Assembly: GCF_017315705.1 (NCBI RefSeq)
Contig: NZ_JAFLRF010000003.1
Span: forward strand, 62,001 to 126,000
Length of the DNA: 64,000 nt
Reading direction: 5' to 3'
From: Trinickia mobilis
Lineage (GTDB): Bacteria; Pseudomonadota; Gammaproteobacteria; Burkholderiales; Burkholderiaceae
Shown here one piece after another: positions 23,054-30,877 of this stretch. The notes beneath the pieces were generated by a model that did no database searches, was not told where the DNA came from, and was given only the letters and a program-made list of their open reading frames with translations. The number at the start of each line of letters is the position of its first letter. Position 1 is the stretch's first letter. Position numbers and translations under genes: made by a program.

Positions 23054-24673
23054 GTGTTCCGCCGGTCTTTTGCCCGCACCTTGCTCCATGCTGCTTTGGC
23101 GGCTGGACTTCTCGGTAGCCATTTGCATTTGCAGCCTGCGGCGGCCGCCGCGGCGGCTGCGCCACCCCCTCCGCCGCCTCCTGCCAAGGAGAAGCGGGTG
23201 GCGCAGCAGGTCTTCGCCGCGATGCCGATCGACTTTCCCGCCATCGTGGAGCGATACGGGCCAGCGGTCGTCAACATCAGTGCGGCTGCCCCGGAACAGC
23301 AGACGTCCGCGCCGGCCGCCGAGGCCGTCGATTCGGACGATCCCTTTGCCGCGTTTTTCAAGCGGGTCGTGCCGCAACAGCCGGAGTCTCAACGCGGCCC
23401 GCCGCGCGCGATAGCGGGTAGCGGCTCGGGCTTCATCATCAGCCCGGACGGCCTCATCCTGACCACGGCGCACGTGGTGGATCAGGCCGCCGAAGTGACC
23501 GTCACGCTGACCGATCGGCGCGCGTTCAAGGGGAGGGTGCTCACTGTCGACACGGAAAGCGGCGTGGCGTTGCTTCAGATCGACGCCACGAAGCTGCCGA
23601 CCGTCAAACTGGGTGACTCGTCGCGCGTGCGGGTCGGCGAGCAGGTCCTGACGGTCGGCTCGCCCGACAGTTTTGCGAATGCCGTGACCGACGGCATCAT
23701 CAGTGCGACGCCTCGCGTGCTGCCGGACGGCAGCAATTTCCCCTTCTTTCAAACCGACGTCGCCACCAATCCCGACAATTCGGGCGGCCCGTTGTTCAAC
23801 CGTGCCGGCGAGGTGATCGGCATCGACGTGCAGATTTATACGAATGCGGAGCCGTTCCAGAGCCTCACCTTTGCCATCCCGATCAACCTGGCCAACAAAG
23901 TGCGTGCGCAGTTGCAGGCCCAGCGCAATGGGACGAGCGGCGGTTTTGGCGCAGACGTGCAGGACATCGGCCCCGGGTTGGCAGCGGCCCTTGGCCTGCC
24001 GCGTCCGGCCGGGGCGCTGGTCAATGCCGTCGCGCCCGGCACGCCGGCTGCCGCGAGCGGCCTGAAGGCGGGTGACGTCGTCACGCAGATCGGCCCCAAG
24101 ACCATCGATCGCTCGGCCGAACTCGTCGAATATGCCGCTGGCTTGCGGCCGGGGACGAAAACCGTCCTCCGGCTGATTCGCGATCGAAGACCGATGGCGA
24201 TAAGACTCATGGCCGGTACGGCCGGGGAAAGCCCCGCCGCGGGGCAAATCCCCGAGGCGAGGCAAATTCCGGAGACCAAGCAAATTCCGGTGGTCAAGCC
24301 AATCCCCGAGGCGAGGCAAATTCCGGAGACCAAGCAAATTCCGGAGGTCAAGCCAATCCCCGAGGCCCAGCCAATCCCCGAGGCCGGGCAGAACGAAGGC
24401 GGCGCGGCGGATCGCCTTGGCTTGACCATGCATGCGCTCAGCGAGGAGGAGAAGCGCGCGAGCGATCTTCCCCTTGGCCTGATGGTCGACGAGGTGGCTG
24501 GCCCTGCCGCGAGCGCCGGCATTCAACCCGGCGATATCGTCCTCTCGTTCAATGGCGAGCTGGTCGAGTCGCAGGACCAGGCGAGTTCTCTGGAAGCCAA
24601 GGCAAAGAAGCAGATCGCGGTGCTGATCCAGCGCCATAACGTGCGCCGCTTTGTGTCGATCGAGCTCAGATGA
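23054..24673 (+). CDS. HtrA/DegP-like trypsin-PDZ protein with degenerate catalytic triad
   Basis: A protein of 539 residues from a GTG start with GGAGG ahead. Signal region and an Ala8-Pro7 stretch lead into a trypsin-like domain: GSGSGFIISPDGLILTTAHV (H140), VDTESGVALLQI, and TDVATNPDNSGGPLF (S243). The usual catalytic Asp of the (S/T)DIAL motif is Gly170 here, and the Gly before NSGG is Asp, so proteolysis is doubtful. Two PDZ domains follow (~residues 295-385 and 455-539) separated by a QIPEARQIPETKQIP-type repeat linker. It may be a periplasmic chaperone or scaffold. Stands alone. Confidence 0.88.
   Translation: MFRRSFARTLLHAALAAGLLGSHLHLQPAAAAAAAAPPPPPPPAKEKRVAQQVFAAMPIDFPAIVERYGPAVVNISAAAPEQQTSAPAAEAVDSDDPFAAFFKRVVPQQPESQRGPPRAIAGSGSGFIISPDGLILTTAHVVDQAAEVTVTLTDRRAFKGRVLTVDTESGVALLQIDATKLPTVKLGDSSRVRVGEQVLTVGSPDSFANAVTDGIISATPRVLPDGSNFPFFQTDVATNPDNSGGPLFNRAGEVIGIDVQIYTNAEPFQSLTFAIPINLANKVRAQLQAQRNGTSGGFGADVQDIGPGLAAALGLPRPAGALVNAVAPGTPAAASGLKAGDVVTQIGPKTIDRSAELVEYAAGLRPGTKTVLRLIRDRRPMAIRLMAGTAGESPAAGQIPEARQIPETKQIPVVKPIPEARQIPETKQIPEVKPIPEAQPIPEAGQNEGGAADRLGLTMHALSEEEKRASDLPLGLMVDEVAGPAASAGIQPGDIVLSFNGELVESQDQASSLEAKAKKQIAVLIQRHNVRRFVSIELR
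24243..24390 (+). repeat. Tandem 18-nt coding repeats (QIPEAR/QIPETK) in the HtrA-like gene
   Basis: About eight units of an 18-nt repeat such as CAAATTCCGGAGACCAAG and CCAATCCCCGAGGC, encoding six-residue Q/P-I-P-E units, grouped in a higher-order block that is itself repeated. It links the two PDZ domains and can change length in frame. Confidence 0.8.
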
Positions 24674-24709
24674 TCCGCTCGACGGCCGCAGCGAATCGGG
24701 CTGAGCCCA

Positions 24710-25369
24710 TCAACCTCGAACCGGATCCGGGTCCTGCATCGGCCCCCAAAGCGGCGAGCTCATGGTCGTGTCGTAGGCGCTGAACATGGCGTTGAAACTG
24801 ACGCTCACGCGCGCCCGGCCGCTGAGGTTCGCCGACACCGAATGCGGCAGCCAGGCGGGGAACACGAGCAGGGTGCCGTCGCTGACGGGCACGACCACCT
24901 GGTCCGTGTTGTACGCCGTCAATTCGGTGACGGGCGGACGAATGATCGCTGTCTGAGGGCGCGGATCATGAAAGTTGATGGTGTCGGCGCCGGACTGCGT
25001 TTGAACGTAGTAGACGCCGCTCAGGAAATTGTTCGGATGCGTGTGCACGGCATGCGCCGCGCCGGGATCCAGGACGTTGAGCCAGCAGCCGGTGAGGTGG
25101 AGCGGGGCGTGGGCGACTTTGACGAACGCGAGCACGTCGGCCATGGCGGCATCGATGTGAGCAGCCAGCGCGGCAAACACGGGCGCCTGATGCAACTGGT
25201 GCTCGGATTGCCACGCGGAGCCGGTGCGGGTTCCGCGTCCGTCGCGCTGCAACGCATCGGCATGTGCCAGCAGGTTGCGGTTAAGCGGCTCGCAGGACGC
25301 GGAATCGAGGCGGCGCTGCCAAAGGAAGGTCGGGAACAGACGCACGATGTCTGGTGTCGGGCGTTGCAT
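24710..25369 (-). CDS. 2OG-Fe(II) oxygenase-like protein (TIGR02466 type)
   Basis: A protein of 219 residues. The order of elements, FPTFLWQRRLDS at the N-terminus, LTGCWLNVLDPGAAHAVHTH, NNFLSGVYYVQTQSGADTI and LLVFPAWLPHSVSAN, matches a group of putative 2-oxoglutarate/Fe(II) oxygenases; the HTH and PHS histidines are likely iron ligands. Substrate unknown. Convergent with the HtrA-like gene (36-nt gap). Confidence 0.8.
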   Translation of the reverse strand: MQRPTPDIVRLFPTFLWQRRLDSASCEPLNRNLLAHADALQRDGRGTRTGSAWQSEHQLHQAPVFAALAAHIDAAMADVLAFVKVAHAPLHLTGCWLNVLDPGAAHAVHTHPNNFLSGVYYVQTQSGADTINFHDPRPQTAIIRPPVTELTAYNTDQVVVPVSDGTLLVFPAWLPHSVSANLSGRARVSVSFNAMFSAYDTTMSSPLWGPMQDPDPVRG

Positions 25370-25465
25370 GGCCGATTGTGCGATGGGCTGCGAAGAGGGA
25401 GCTGATCTTTACTATAGCCGCGGCGCCGGCATTCTGTGACGCGTCCCGAGGTCGACAGCGGGAAA

Positions 25466-25861
25466 TTAGCCCCGCGCCTCGACAATCCCCCTGATCGTCC
25501 GTCGAACGAGCTCGAGCTCGTTCGACTTGTCGAAGAAATACTGCGCCCCCGCAGCCAGGCATTCGTGCTTGTATTCGGGCGTCGGCTCGTTGGTCACCAC
25601 GATCGACACCACCGGCAGCGCGCGCTCCGCCAGCTCCCTCAAGAGCGCGAGCCCGCTGCCCTTCGCGAGATGCAAGTCGACGATCGCGACATCCGCGGCG
25701 GCCTCGGCGATACCGTCGAGCCCCGCGTCCGAGTCCTCCGCTTCGCCGACGATCAGCACGCCGTCGATCGCACCGACGAGCGTTCGAAGGCGCCGCCGAA
25801 TCATCTCGGAATCCTCTACCAGAAACACTTTCACGGGGGGGCTCGCGCTTGTCGATTTCAT
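25466..25861 (-). CDS. Single-domain response regulator (CheY-like receiver)
   Basis: A protein of 131 residues, receiver domain only. The acidic pocket is in FLVEDSEM, the phospho-acceptor is D62 in VAIVDLHLAKGSG, and the conserved Lys is in FFDKSNELE. No output domain follows, so it would act through protein contact or as a phosphate sink. The start at 25861 (MKSTSASPPVK) is preferred over a slightly longer frame. A 37-bp element also found near the flhD operon lies 57 nt upstream, suggesting shared control by the NarL-type regulator encoded next door. Confidence 0.85.
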   Translation of the reverse strand: MKSTSASPPVKVFLVEDSEMIRRRLRTLVGAIDGVLIVGEAEDSDAGLDGIAEAAADVAIVDLHLAKGSGLALLRELAERALPVVSIVVTNEPTPEYKHECLAAGAQYFFDKSNELELVRRTIRGIVEARG

Positions 25862-25917
25862 GCACCCAGTATGGCGCGCGGGCAATGCTTGCGAAATCAG
25901 CGATGGATAAGTGTCCT

Positions 25918-25954
25918 GTAGGACGGAAGGAACGCCTGTACGCCGATTCCTACA
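25918..25954 (-). promoter_or_regulatory. Copy A of a 37-bp element, candidate NarL-type regulator site
   Basis: Plus strand: GTAGG at 25918-25922, then AGGAACGCCTG at 25928-25938 and GATTCCTACA at 25945-25954. The second copy at 28073-28109 has the same spacing; within the inner 27 bp they agree at 21 positions. Located upstream of the receiver-domain gene. Confidence 0.6.
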
Positions 25955-26011
25955 GCCTCGCTCGGCGGTGACCCCGATGCTCGCCGCGACGTCCGGCCCG
26001 TTCGCCCCGAA

Positions 26012-26665
26012 TCACAGACCGCCGCTTTCTTCGTCTTCGAACAGCTTGTTCTTGATCGCGTAGCGCACGAGCCCCGCGTCGTGCGGGATCTGCATCTTCT
26101 CGAGGATGCGCGTCTTGTACGTGCTGACCGTTTTCGCGCTCACGCAAAGCTTCTCGGCGATTTCGGAAATCGTTTCCCCGGCGACGAGGCGCCGGAACAC
26201 GTCGTACTCGCGGTCGGACAGCCGGTGATGCGGCGCATCGTCGGGCGGCGTGGAGAGGTTCTGCGCAAAGCGCTCGGCCATCGCGACGCTCACGTACGCG
26301 TTGCCCGAGGCGATCCTCGTCACGGCTTTGACAAGCTCGGTAGGCGCGCTTTCCTTGGTCAGGTAGCCCGCGGCGCCGGCCTTGAACGCGCGCACCGCGT
26401 ATTGCTCCTCGGCGTGCATGGTGAGCACGAGGATGCGCAGCGCGGGGATTTCTTCGTGGATCTGCTTGAGGAGTTCGAGCCCGTTACGGCCGGGCATCGA
26501 CAGGTCGAGCACGAGGACCTGGGCGTCGCCCTTGCGAGCGAGCTGCAGGGCCGTGGCGGCGTCGGCAGCCTCGCCGACCACTTCCACTTCGGACGTGCTT
26601 TGCAGGATGCGCCGCAAACCATCGCGAACGAGGGCGTGGTCGTCGGCGAGCAAGACGCGGATCAT
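26012..26665 (-). CDS. NarL/FixJ-family response regulator
   Basis: A protein of 217 residues. Receiver domain with D54 in VLVLDLSMPGRNGLELL, a Lys in GYLTKESAP, and a LuxR-type helix-turn-helix at the C-terminus (LSDREYDVFRRLVAGETISE, then CVSAKTVSTYKTRILEKM). The start MIRVLLADDH at 26665 was chosen over a nine-codon extension. It lies 72 nt after flhC on the same strand. The histidine kinase of matching type (HisKA_3) is encoded on the other side of flhDC, so they are a likely pair that controls flagellar or stress genes. Confidence 0.9.
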   Translation of the reverse strand: MIRVLLADDHALVRDGLRRILQSTSEVEVVGEAADAATALQLARKGDAQVLVLDLSMPGRNGLELLKQIHEEIPALRILVLTMHAEEQYAVRAFKAGAAGYLTKESAPTELVKAVTRIASGNAYVSVAMAERFAQNLSTPPDDAPHHRLSDREYDVFRRLVAGETISEIAEKLCVSAKTVSTYKTRILEKMQIPHDAGLVRYAIKNKLFEDEESGGL

Positions 26666-26737
26666 TGCAAGGCTCCTTTGTCGCGATCGCATCCGGTGTC
26701 GCGGTCGCGTCGGTAGCGTAGGAGCAGCAATTTTCCA

Positions 26738-27331
26738 TCATACGAAAGCGCTTGGCGAGCAGGGATTGCACGCAGGTCCCGCGGCGCGCTTCGAGGTCTT
26801 GCCGGCCCGCGGCGGCGGGCAGCAGGCGCCGCACACCATGCCGTCGCACAGGTCGTATTTGTACGCGACGAACTTGCCGCCGCAGCGGCTGCACGGGACC
26901 ATCTGCACGATGTCCGCACCGAAAAAGCGCACGAGCGTCCAGGCGCGCGTCAGATCGAGCGGCACCTCGGCGCCGGTGGTCCGGCAGTGTTCGAGGTAGA
27001 CCCGGTAGGCCTTGGTCAGCGCGTCGAGGCGGGTCTCGCCCGCGTCGTGGCGCATGAAGTGGTAAGCGTTATAGAAGAGCGACGAGTGGATGTTCGCGAG
27101 CCACGTCATGTACCAGTCGGCCGACGAGGGCAGGAGGCCGCGCGGCGGCGCCTTGCCTTTGAGTTCGTGATAGAGCCGGATCATGCGCTCGCGCGGCAGC
27201 GTCAGCTCGCTTTCCAGCACCTGCATGCGCGCGCCCAGTTCGATCAGCTCGATCGCGCGCAAGACCTGCTGGGCGTCTTCGGCGACGCTCTTCTTCGCGG
27301 CGTGCGCAACGTTTTCGGCGGCCGGTTTCAT
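26738..27331 (-). CDS. flhC: Flagellar master regulator subunit FlhC
   Basis: A protein of 197 residues. IELIELGARMQVLESELTLP and the helix RERMIRLYHELKGKAPPRG match FlhC; the zinc site is present as CSRCGG followed by CGAC (four cysteines). FlhC binds DNA with FlhD as an FlhD4C2 complex to activate class II flagellar genes. The ATG at 27331 overlaps the flhD stop (ATGA). In many beta-proteobacteria flhC is followed by motAB and che genes; here a NarL-type regulator follows instead. Confidence 0.95.
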   Translation of the reverse strand: MKPAAENVAHAAKKSVAEDAQQVLRAIELIELGARMQVLESELTLPRERMIRLYHELKGKAPPRGLLPSSADWYMTWLANIHSSLFYNAYHFMRHDAGETRLDALTKAYRVYLEHCRTTGAEVPLDLTRAWTLVRFFGADIVQMVPCSRCGGKFVAYKYDLCDGMVCGACCPPPRAGKTSKRAAGPACNPCSPSAFV

Positions 27332-27648
27332 GCGAAAACCTCGGCGGGCTGCGCAGACAGCACGATAGCGGCGTGCGCCGGAATCACGTCCGCGTTCTTG
27401 GCCGCATGCGTGAGCGAAGCGAGAATCGCGTAGTCCTTGAAGCGGAAAAAGCACAGCAGTTGTTGCGTCGCGGCGATCCTGACGATCTGGGCGGGCGACA
27501 GGTTCTGCAGGATGTCCGCGACTTGCGCCGAGATGCCGAGGCGATACATGCCGATCGCCTTGTCTTCGCGCAACAGCCGCTGCGCGAGGAGCATGTACGA
27601 CAAGTTGAGTTCTCGAATCGAGTCCAGCGGGTGTTCGCTATCGTTCAT
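27328..27648 (-). CDS. flhD: Flagellar master regulator subunit FlhD
   Basis: A protein of 106 residues. SIRELNLSYMLLAQRLLRED and AIGMYRLGISAQVADILQNL are characteristic of FlhD. It forms FlhD4C2 with FlhC. The start at 27648 was set at MNDSEHPLDS, which matches family length; a longer frame upstream lies in the neighbouring small gene. Coupled to flhC by ATGA. The promoter probably lies ahead of the 85-codon gene at 27964 or in the 58-nt gap. Confidence 0.95.
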   Translation of the reverse strand: MNDSEHPLDSIRELNLSYMLLAQRLLREDKAIGMYRLGISAQVADILQNLSPAQIVRIAATQQLLCFFRFKDYAILASLTHAAKNADVIPAHAAIVLSAQPAEVFA

Positions 27649-27706
27649 TTCATTTTCCCCGGTAGGTGTTGCCGCGACGGGCTGGCGGCGTGCCGTGGCG
27701 GTCCGC

Positions 27707-27964
27707 TCAGGCGGCCGCGGATTCGCGCACCGCTTGCGCGAAACGCTCGAGCGACGACAGCGACCCGAACACGCTTTGATATTGCGCGTTGCCGATGCGG
27801 CCATCGAGCGTGACCAGCATGCCCACGCCGCGGGCGAGGGCGACGACATCGAGCGGCTGCTCAGGCGCGGCCGGCTTAGGCGCGGCCGCGCCGGCGGGCG
27901 CTTGCTGGCGGCTGGCGTGGTGATGCTCTTGGATGGCGTCGTTCGTGTAGTACAGGCATGTCAT
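27707..27964 (-). CDS. Small hypothetical protein upstream of flhD
   Basis: 85 codons. A His- and Ala/Pro-rich N-terminal half (IQEHHHASRQQAPAGAAAPK) precedes a more ordered C-terminal part (LVTLDGRIGNAQYQSVFGSL). Not recognised. It lies on the flhDC strand, 58 nt upstream of flhD, and downstream of two palindromic elements (28015-28034, 28073-28109), so it may be part of the flhDC transcript. Confidence 0.5.
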   Translation of the reverse strand: MTCLYYTNDAIQEHHHASRQQAPAGAAAPKPAAPEQPLDVVALARGVGMLVTLDGRIGNAQYQSVFGSLSSLERFAQAVRESAAA

Positions 27965-28014
27965 GGCGAATCCCCCGGCGGTGTGCGGACTGCGTTTCTC
28001 AGGTATGACAATTT

Positions 28015-28034
28015 GTGACCGAAGTATTGGTCAC
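28015..28034. promoter_or_regulatory. Inverted repeat GTGACC-N8-GGTCAC upstream of the flhD operon
   Basis: GTGACC (28015-28020) and GGTCAC (28029-28034) form a perfect 6-bp inverted repeat with an 8-nt spacer, in the gap between the histidine kinase gene and the 85-codon gene. Candidate regulator site for the flhD transcript. Confidence 0.45.
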
Positions 28035-28072
28035 GGCCGGGGGAATGAAAATCGGCGATGGCTTGAGTTTGC

Positions 28073-28109
28073 GTAGGCGTACAGGAATGCCTATAGGCGT
28101 TTTCCTACA
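28073..28109 (-). promoter_or_regulatory. Copy B of a 37-bp element, candidate NarL-type regulator site
   Basis: Plus strand: GTAGG at 28073-28077, AGGAATGCCTA at 28083-28093 and GTTTTCCTACA at 28099-28109. Same spacing as copy A at 25918-25954. It lies upstream of the flhD transcript. Confidence 0.6.
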
Positions 28110-28141
28110 AGCCGGCAGACGGTGTGGAAAGAGAGGCGGGG

Positions 28142-29782
28142 TTACGCGGGGCTGTCGTCGCCGACCGCGGCGAGGGGGAGATCGACCGTCAGGCGCAATC
28201 CCTGGCCCGGCGCGGTATCGATGACAGCCGTGCCGTTCAAGAGGCGCACGCGCTCGCGAATGCCGAGCAAGCCGAACGATTTGTCCTTGCGCGGCGCGTC
28301 GGCGGCGATGCCGCGGCCGTCGTCGGCCACGATCACGCGCCACGCGTCGTCGACGAGCATGGCCTCGACGTGCACCTGGGTCGCCTGCGCGTGGCGCGCG
28401 ACGTTCGTCAGCGCTTCCTGCACGATGCGGAACACCGCGGTCGCGGCGGCCGGGTTGAAGCTCGGCTCGCCGCTCGGGAAGTCGAGCATGACGGGGATGC
28501 CGTAGCGGGTTTCGAAATTGCGCGCGAGCCATTCGAGGGCCGGCACGAGGCCGAGGTCGTCGAGCGCGACGGGCCGCAGGCCGGCCGCGATGCGCCGCAC
28601 CGAAGTCACCGTTTCGTCGATCAGCGCCTGCATCGACTGTGCTTGCGCGCGCAATTCCGGCGACATCGCGCGGTCCTGCAGATCGGTTTCGAGCATCGTG
28701 AGGTCGATCTTGATGGCGGTCAGGCGCTGGCCGAGATCGTCGTGCAGCTCGCGCGCGATGCGTTTCTGTTCCTCTTCGCGTGCGGCCTGGATGCTGGCCG
28801 ACAACAGGCCCAGGTGCTCGAGTTCCTTCACGCGCATGCGTTCCTGCAGGTCGCGCCGCGTGAGCGCCGCGAGCCGCGCGTAGAGCATCCCGCTTTCGAC
28901 GAGCAGCACCACCAGCACGAAGCTCGCGGAAAGCAGACCGTAGATCCGGCCCACGTAGAAGCCGAGGTCGAAGCGGCCGTGGTTGAGCACCGCGGCGAGC
29001 GCGATGTCGATCATCCAGGCGCACAAGACGACTCGCAGCCACATGTCGAGCGTCGAGCGCGTGCCGAAGCGCAGCAGCACGAGGAACGCGGCGAGGCTCG
29101 TCGCCCAGACGAGCGTGATCGTCACGCGATACACCGGAGTGAAGCGGCCCTGGTTCAGCAAGTCGGGCAGCGACGCCCGGCCCGCGGTCGCCAAGGCGGC
29201 GAGGGCAAACGCGATCGCGAGCGCGAGCGCCGCGTACAGCAGGATGGCGCGGCGCGGGGCGATTTCCGGAATCCGGGCGAGCGGGCCGCCTTCGACGCGC
29301 TCGTCCTTGAGCAGCGCATAGACGCTCACGAAGAGCGGAAACCCGGCATGCCAGAACACGTAGATCCACGCCGTGCTTTGCGGGCCCGCGCCGATCAGGC
29401 CGCCGGGCGCGAACAGGCCGGGAAACGTGAGCGCGTGCGCGACCGTCATGCCGGCGGTGAAGAGATAGCCGCAGGCCAGCACGAGGAGGCGTTGGGATCT
29501 CAGCGAATAGAACTGGCCGAGGAGCAGCATCGAGGTGATCAAATCGGTCACCACGAGTGCCGATTCGTAGGTCGGGACGAATGCCCAGATGACCGGCCAC
29601 TCGCGCTTGGCGAACGGGACGGCGGCGAGAAACACGGCGACGCTCACGAGCATCAGCGTGCGCGCGAGCCTCCGCTCGCCGGGCCCGGCCGGCACGGTCG
29701 ACAGGAACATCCGATTGCCTTGCGCCAAATCGCGCCCGGCGTCGTTGCCAGGCATCCCCGAGTCGCCGGCGAGCTGTTCCAT
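28142..29782 (-). CDS. Membrane histidine kinase, NarX/DegS type (HisKA_3)
   Basis: A protein of 546 residues. Seven to eight hydrophobic helices span residues ~40-300 (MASE-like sensor: WAFVPTYESALVVTDLITSM and later FYSLRSQRLLVLACGYLFTA), followed by a HisKA_3 dimerisation domain with the phospho-acceptor in RIARELHDDLGQRL (H347) and an ATPase domain with VRRIAAGLRPVALDDLG, EALTNVARHAQA and VADDGRGI. It senses a membrane-associated signal and likely phosphorylates the NarL-type regulator at 26012. The ATG at 29782 has AGGA just upstream; a GTG four codons earlier is possible. Confidence 0.9.
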   Translation of the reverse strand: MEQLAGDSGMPGNDAGRDLAQGNRMFLSTVPAGPGERRLARTLMLVSVAVFLAAVPFAKREWPVIWAFVPTYESALVVTDLITSMLLLGQFYSLRSQRLLVLACGYLFTAGMTVAHALTFPGLFAPGGLIGAGPQSTAWIYVFWHAGFPLFVSVYALLKDERVEGGPLARIPEIAPRRAILLYAALALAIAFALAALATAGRASLPDLLNQGRFTPVYRVTITLVWATSLAAFLVLLRFGTRSTLDMWLRVVLCAWMIDIALAAVLNHGRFDLGFYVGRIYGLLSASFVLVVLLVESGMLYARLAALTRRDLQERMRVKELEHLGLLSASIQAAREEEQKRIARELHDDLGQRLTAIKIDLTMLETDLQDRAMSPELRAQAQSMQALIDETVTSVRRIAAGLRPVALDDLGLVPALEWLARNFETRYGIPVMLDFPSGEPSFNPAAATAVFRIVQEALTNVARHAQATQVHVEAMLVDDAWRVIVADDGRGIAADAPRKDKSFGLLGIRERVRLLNGTAVIDTAPGQGLRLTVDLPLAAVGDDSPA

Positions 29783-29950
29783 TCTTGTCCTCACTTCACC
29801 GCTTGTCGGATAGCCGCGAAAGACCGGCGGCGCTTTGGAAGTTGGTGCAGAGCTTGGAGCGGGAAGTGTACTACCGGGTAAGCGGATGAGCGAGATGCAG
29901 GGGCGGCTTGCGCGACCGCCCCTATGTTGCGCTTGACGTGACGCGATCGG

Positions 29951-30658
29951 TCACGCGATCGCGCCGCCGCCGTCGACGAGCACGGTGGAGCCCGTCGCAT
30001 ACGGCGTCGTCGCCAGATAGACGACCGCGTTGGCGAGGTCTTCCGGCTGGCCGACGCGGCATGCGGGCAGGCGGGCGGCGGCGCTGTCGTACATGCCTTG
30101 GCGCGCTTCGGCGCCGAGCTTGTCCCACAGCGGCGTCGCGATCAGGCCCGGCGACACCGTGTTGACGCGCACCGGCGAGAGTTCCAGCGCCAGCCCGCGC
30201 GCCAGCGCTTCGAGGGCGGCGTTGATCGCGCCTTGCAGCACCGACGTCTTGCTTGGCCGCACGCTCAGGAAGCCGGACACGAAGGTCAGCGAGCCGCCTT
30301 CGGCGATCCTGGCCGCACGCGCCACGCGATACGCGCCCCAGAACTTGCTTTCCATCGCGGCGTAGGCATCGGGCAGCGGCAGTTGACGCACGGGTCCGCC
30401 CGGCGTTTGCGCGGCTGAGATCACGACGTGATCGAAGGTGCCGGCCTGCGCGAAGAAGGCTTCGACGCCGGCTGCATCGGTCGTATCGAGCACGGCTGTC
30501 GCGACGGGCTTGCCGATCTGCGCGGCGGCGGCGTCGAGCTTTGCCTGGCTGCGCGACGCGATGACGACGTTCGCGCCGCGTTCGGCAAACGCCTTGGCGG
30601 TTGCGGCGCCAATGCCGGAGCTGCCGCCTACGACGAGAATGCGTTGGGGGTCGTTCAT
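29951..30658 (-). CDS. Atypical short-chain dehydrogenase lacking the YxxxK pair
   Basis: A protein of 235 residues. The Rossmann motif ILVVGGSSGIGAATAKAF is intact, but where classical SDRs have Y-x-x-x-K the sequence reads VLQGAINAALEAL, that is Q142 and N146. Such SDRs may act as regulators, bind NAD(P) without turnover, or use another residue. It is the target of a strong 34-bp motif shared with the LysR-adjacent glyoxalase gene, and is preceded by a repeat-encoded mini-frame (28 codons) with ATGA overlap. Confidence 0.85.
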   Translation of the reverse strand: MNDPQRILVVGGSSGIGAATAKAFAERGANVVIASRSQAKLDAAAAQIGKPVATAVLDTTDAAGVEAFFAQAGTFDHVVISAAQTPGGPVRQLPLPDAYAAMESKFWGAYRVARAARIAEGGSLTFVSGFLSVRPSKTSVLQGAINAALEALARGLALELSPVRVNTVSPGLIATPLWDKLGAEARQGMYDSAAARLPACRVGQPEDLANAVVYLATTPYATGSTVLVDGGGAIA

Positions 30659-30741
30659 GATGCCTCCCGCCGGACCGCCCCAAGGGAGGCATCCGCCCCC
30701 TCGGGGGGCAGCGAACGATAGTGAGCGTGGGGGTCGTACAT
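30655..30741 (-). repeat. Long copy of dispersed leader-ORF/RBS repeat
   Basis: A 28-codon frame from ATG 30741 (MYDPHAHYRSLPPEGADASL, then GAVRREAS) ending in a TGA that overlaps the SDR start as ATGA. GGGAGGCATC at its end serves as ribosome-binding site for the SDR gene. Confidence 0.8.
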
Positions 30742-30815
30742 ATCAAGCCTCGATTCGTGAGTTGAGTGGAAGGACGTGCTACGACGTGACTCCATTCTGC
30801 AAATCGAGCCGGGCT

Positions 30816-30849
30816 TTGATAATTGGCGTGAATCTTGAATCACTTTCAA
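30816..30849 (-). promoter_or_regulatory. 34-bp composite element upstream of the SDR gene (candidate LysR site)
   Basis: Read on the minus strand: TTGAAAGTGATTCAA (30849-30835), five bases, then ACGCCAATTATCAA (30829-30816). The first half is the inverted repeat TTGAA-N5-TTCAA. A matching element stands ahead of the glyoxalase-like gene at 31836-31869. Confidence 0.6.
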
Positions 30850-30877
30850 CCGCTGCGGAAAGATCGCGGCGGCTTGC

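Noticed and set aside
24243-24390. Tandem repeats resembling a CRISPR array
   Set aside because: The units are in frame, contiguous and coding within the HtrA-like gene, with no spacers and no cas genes.
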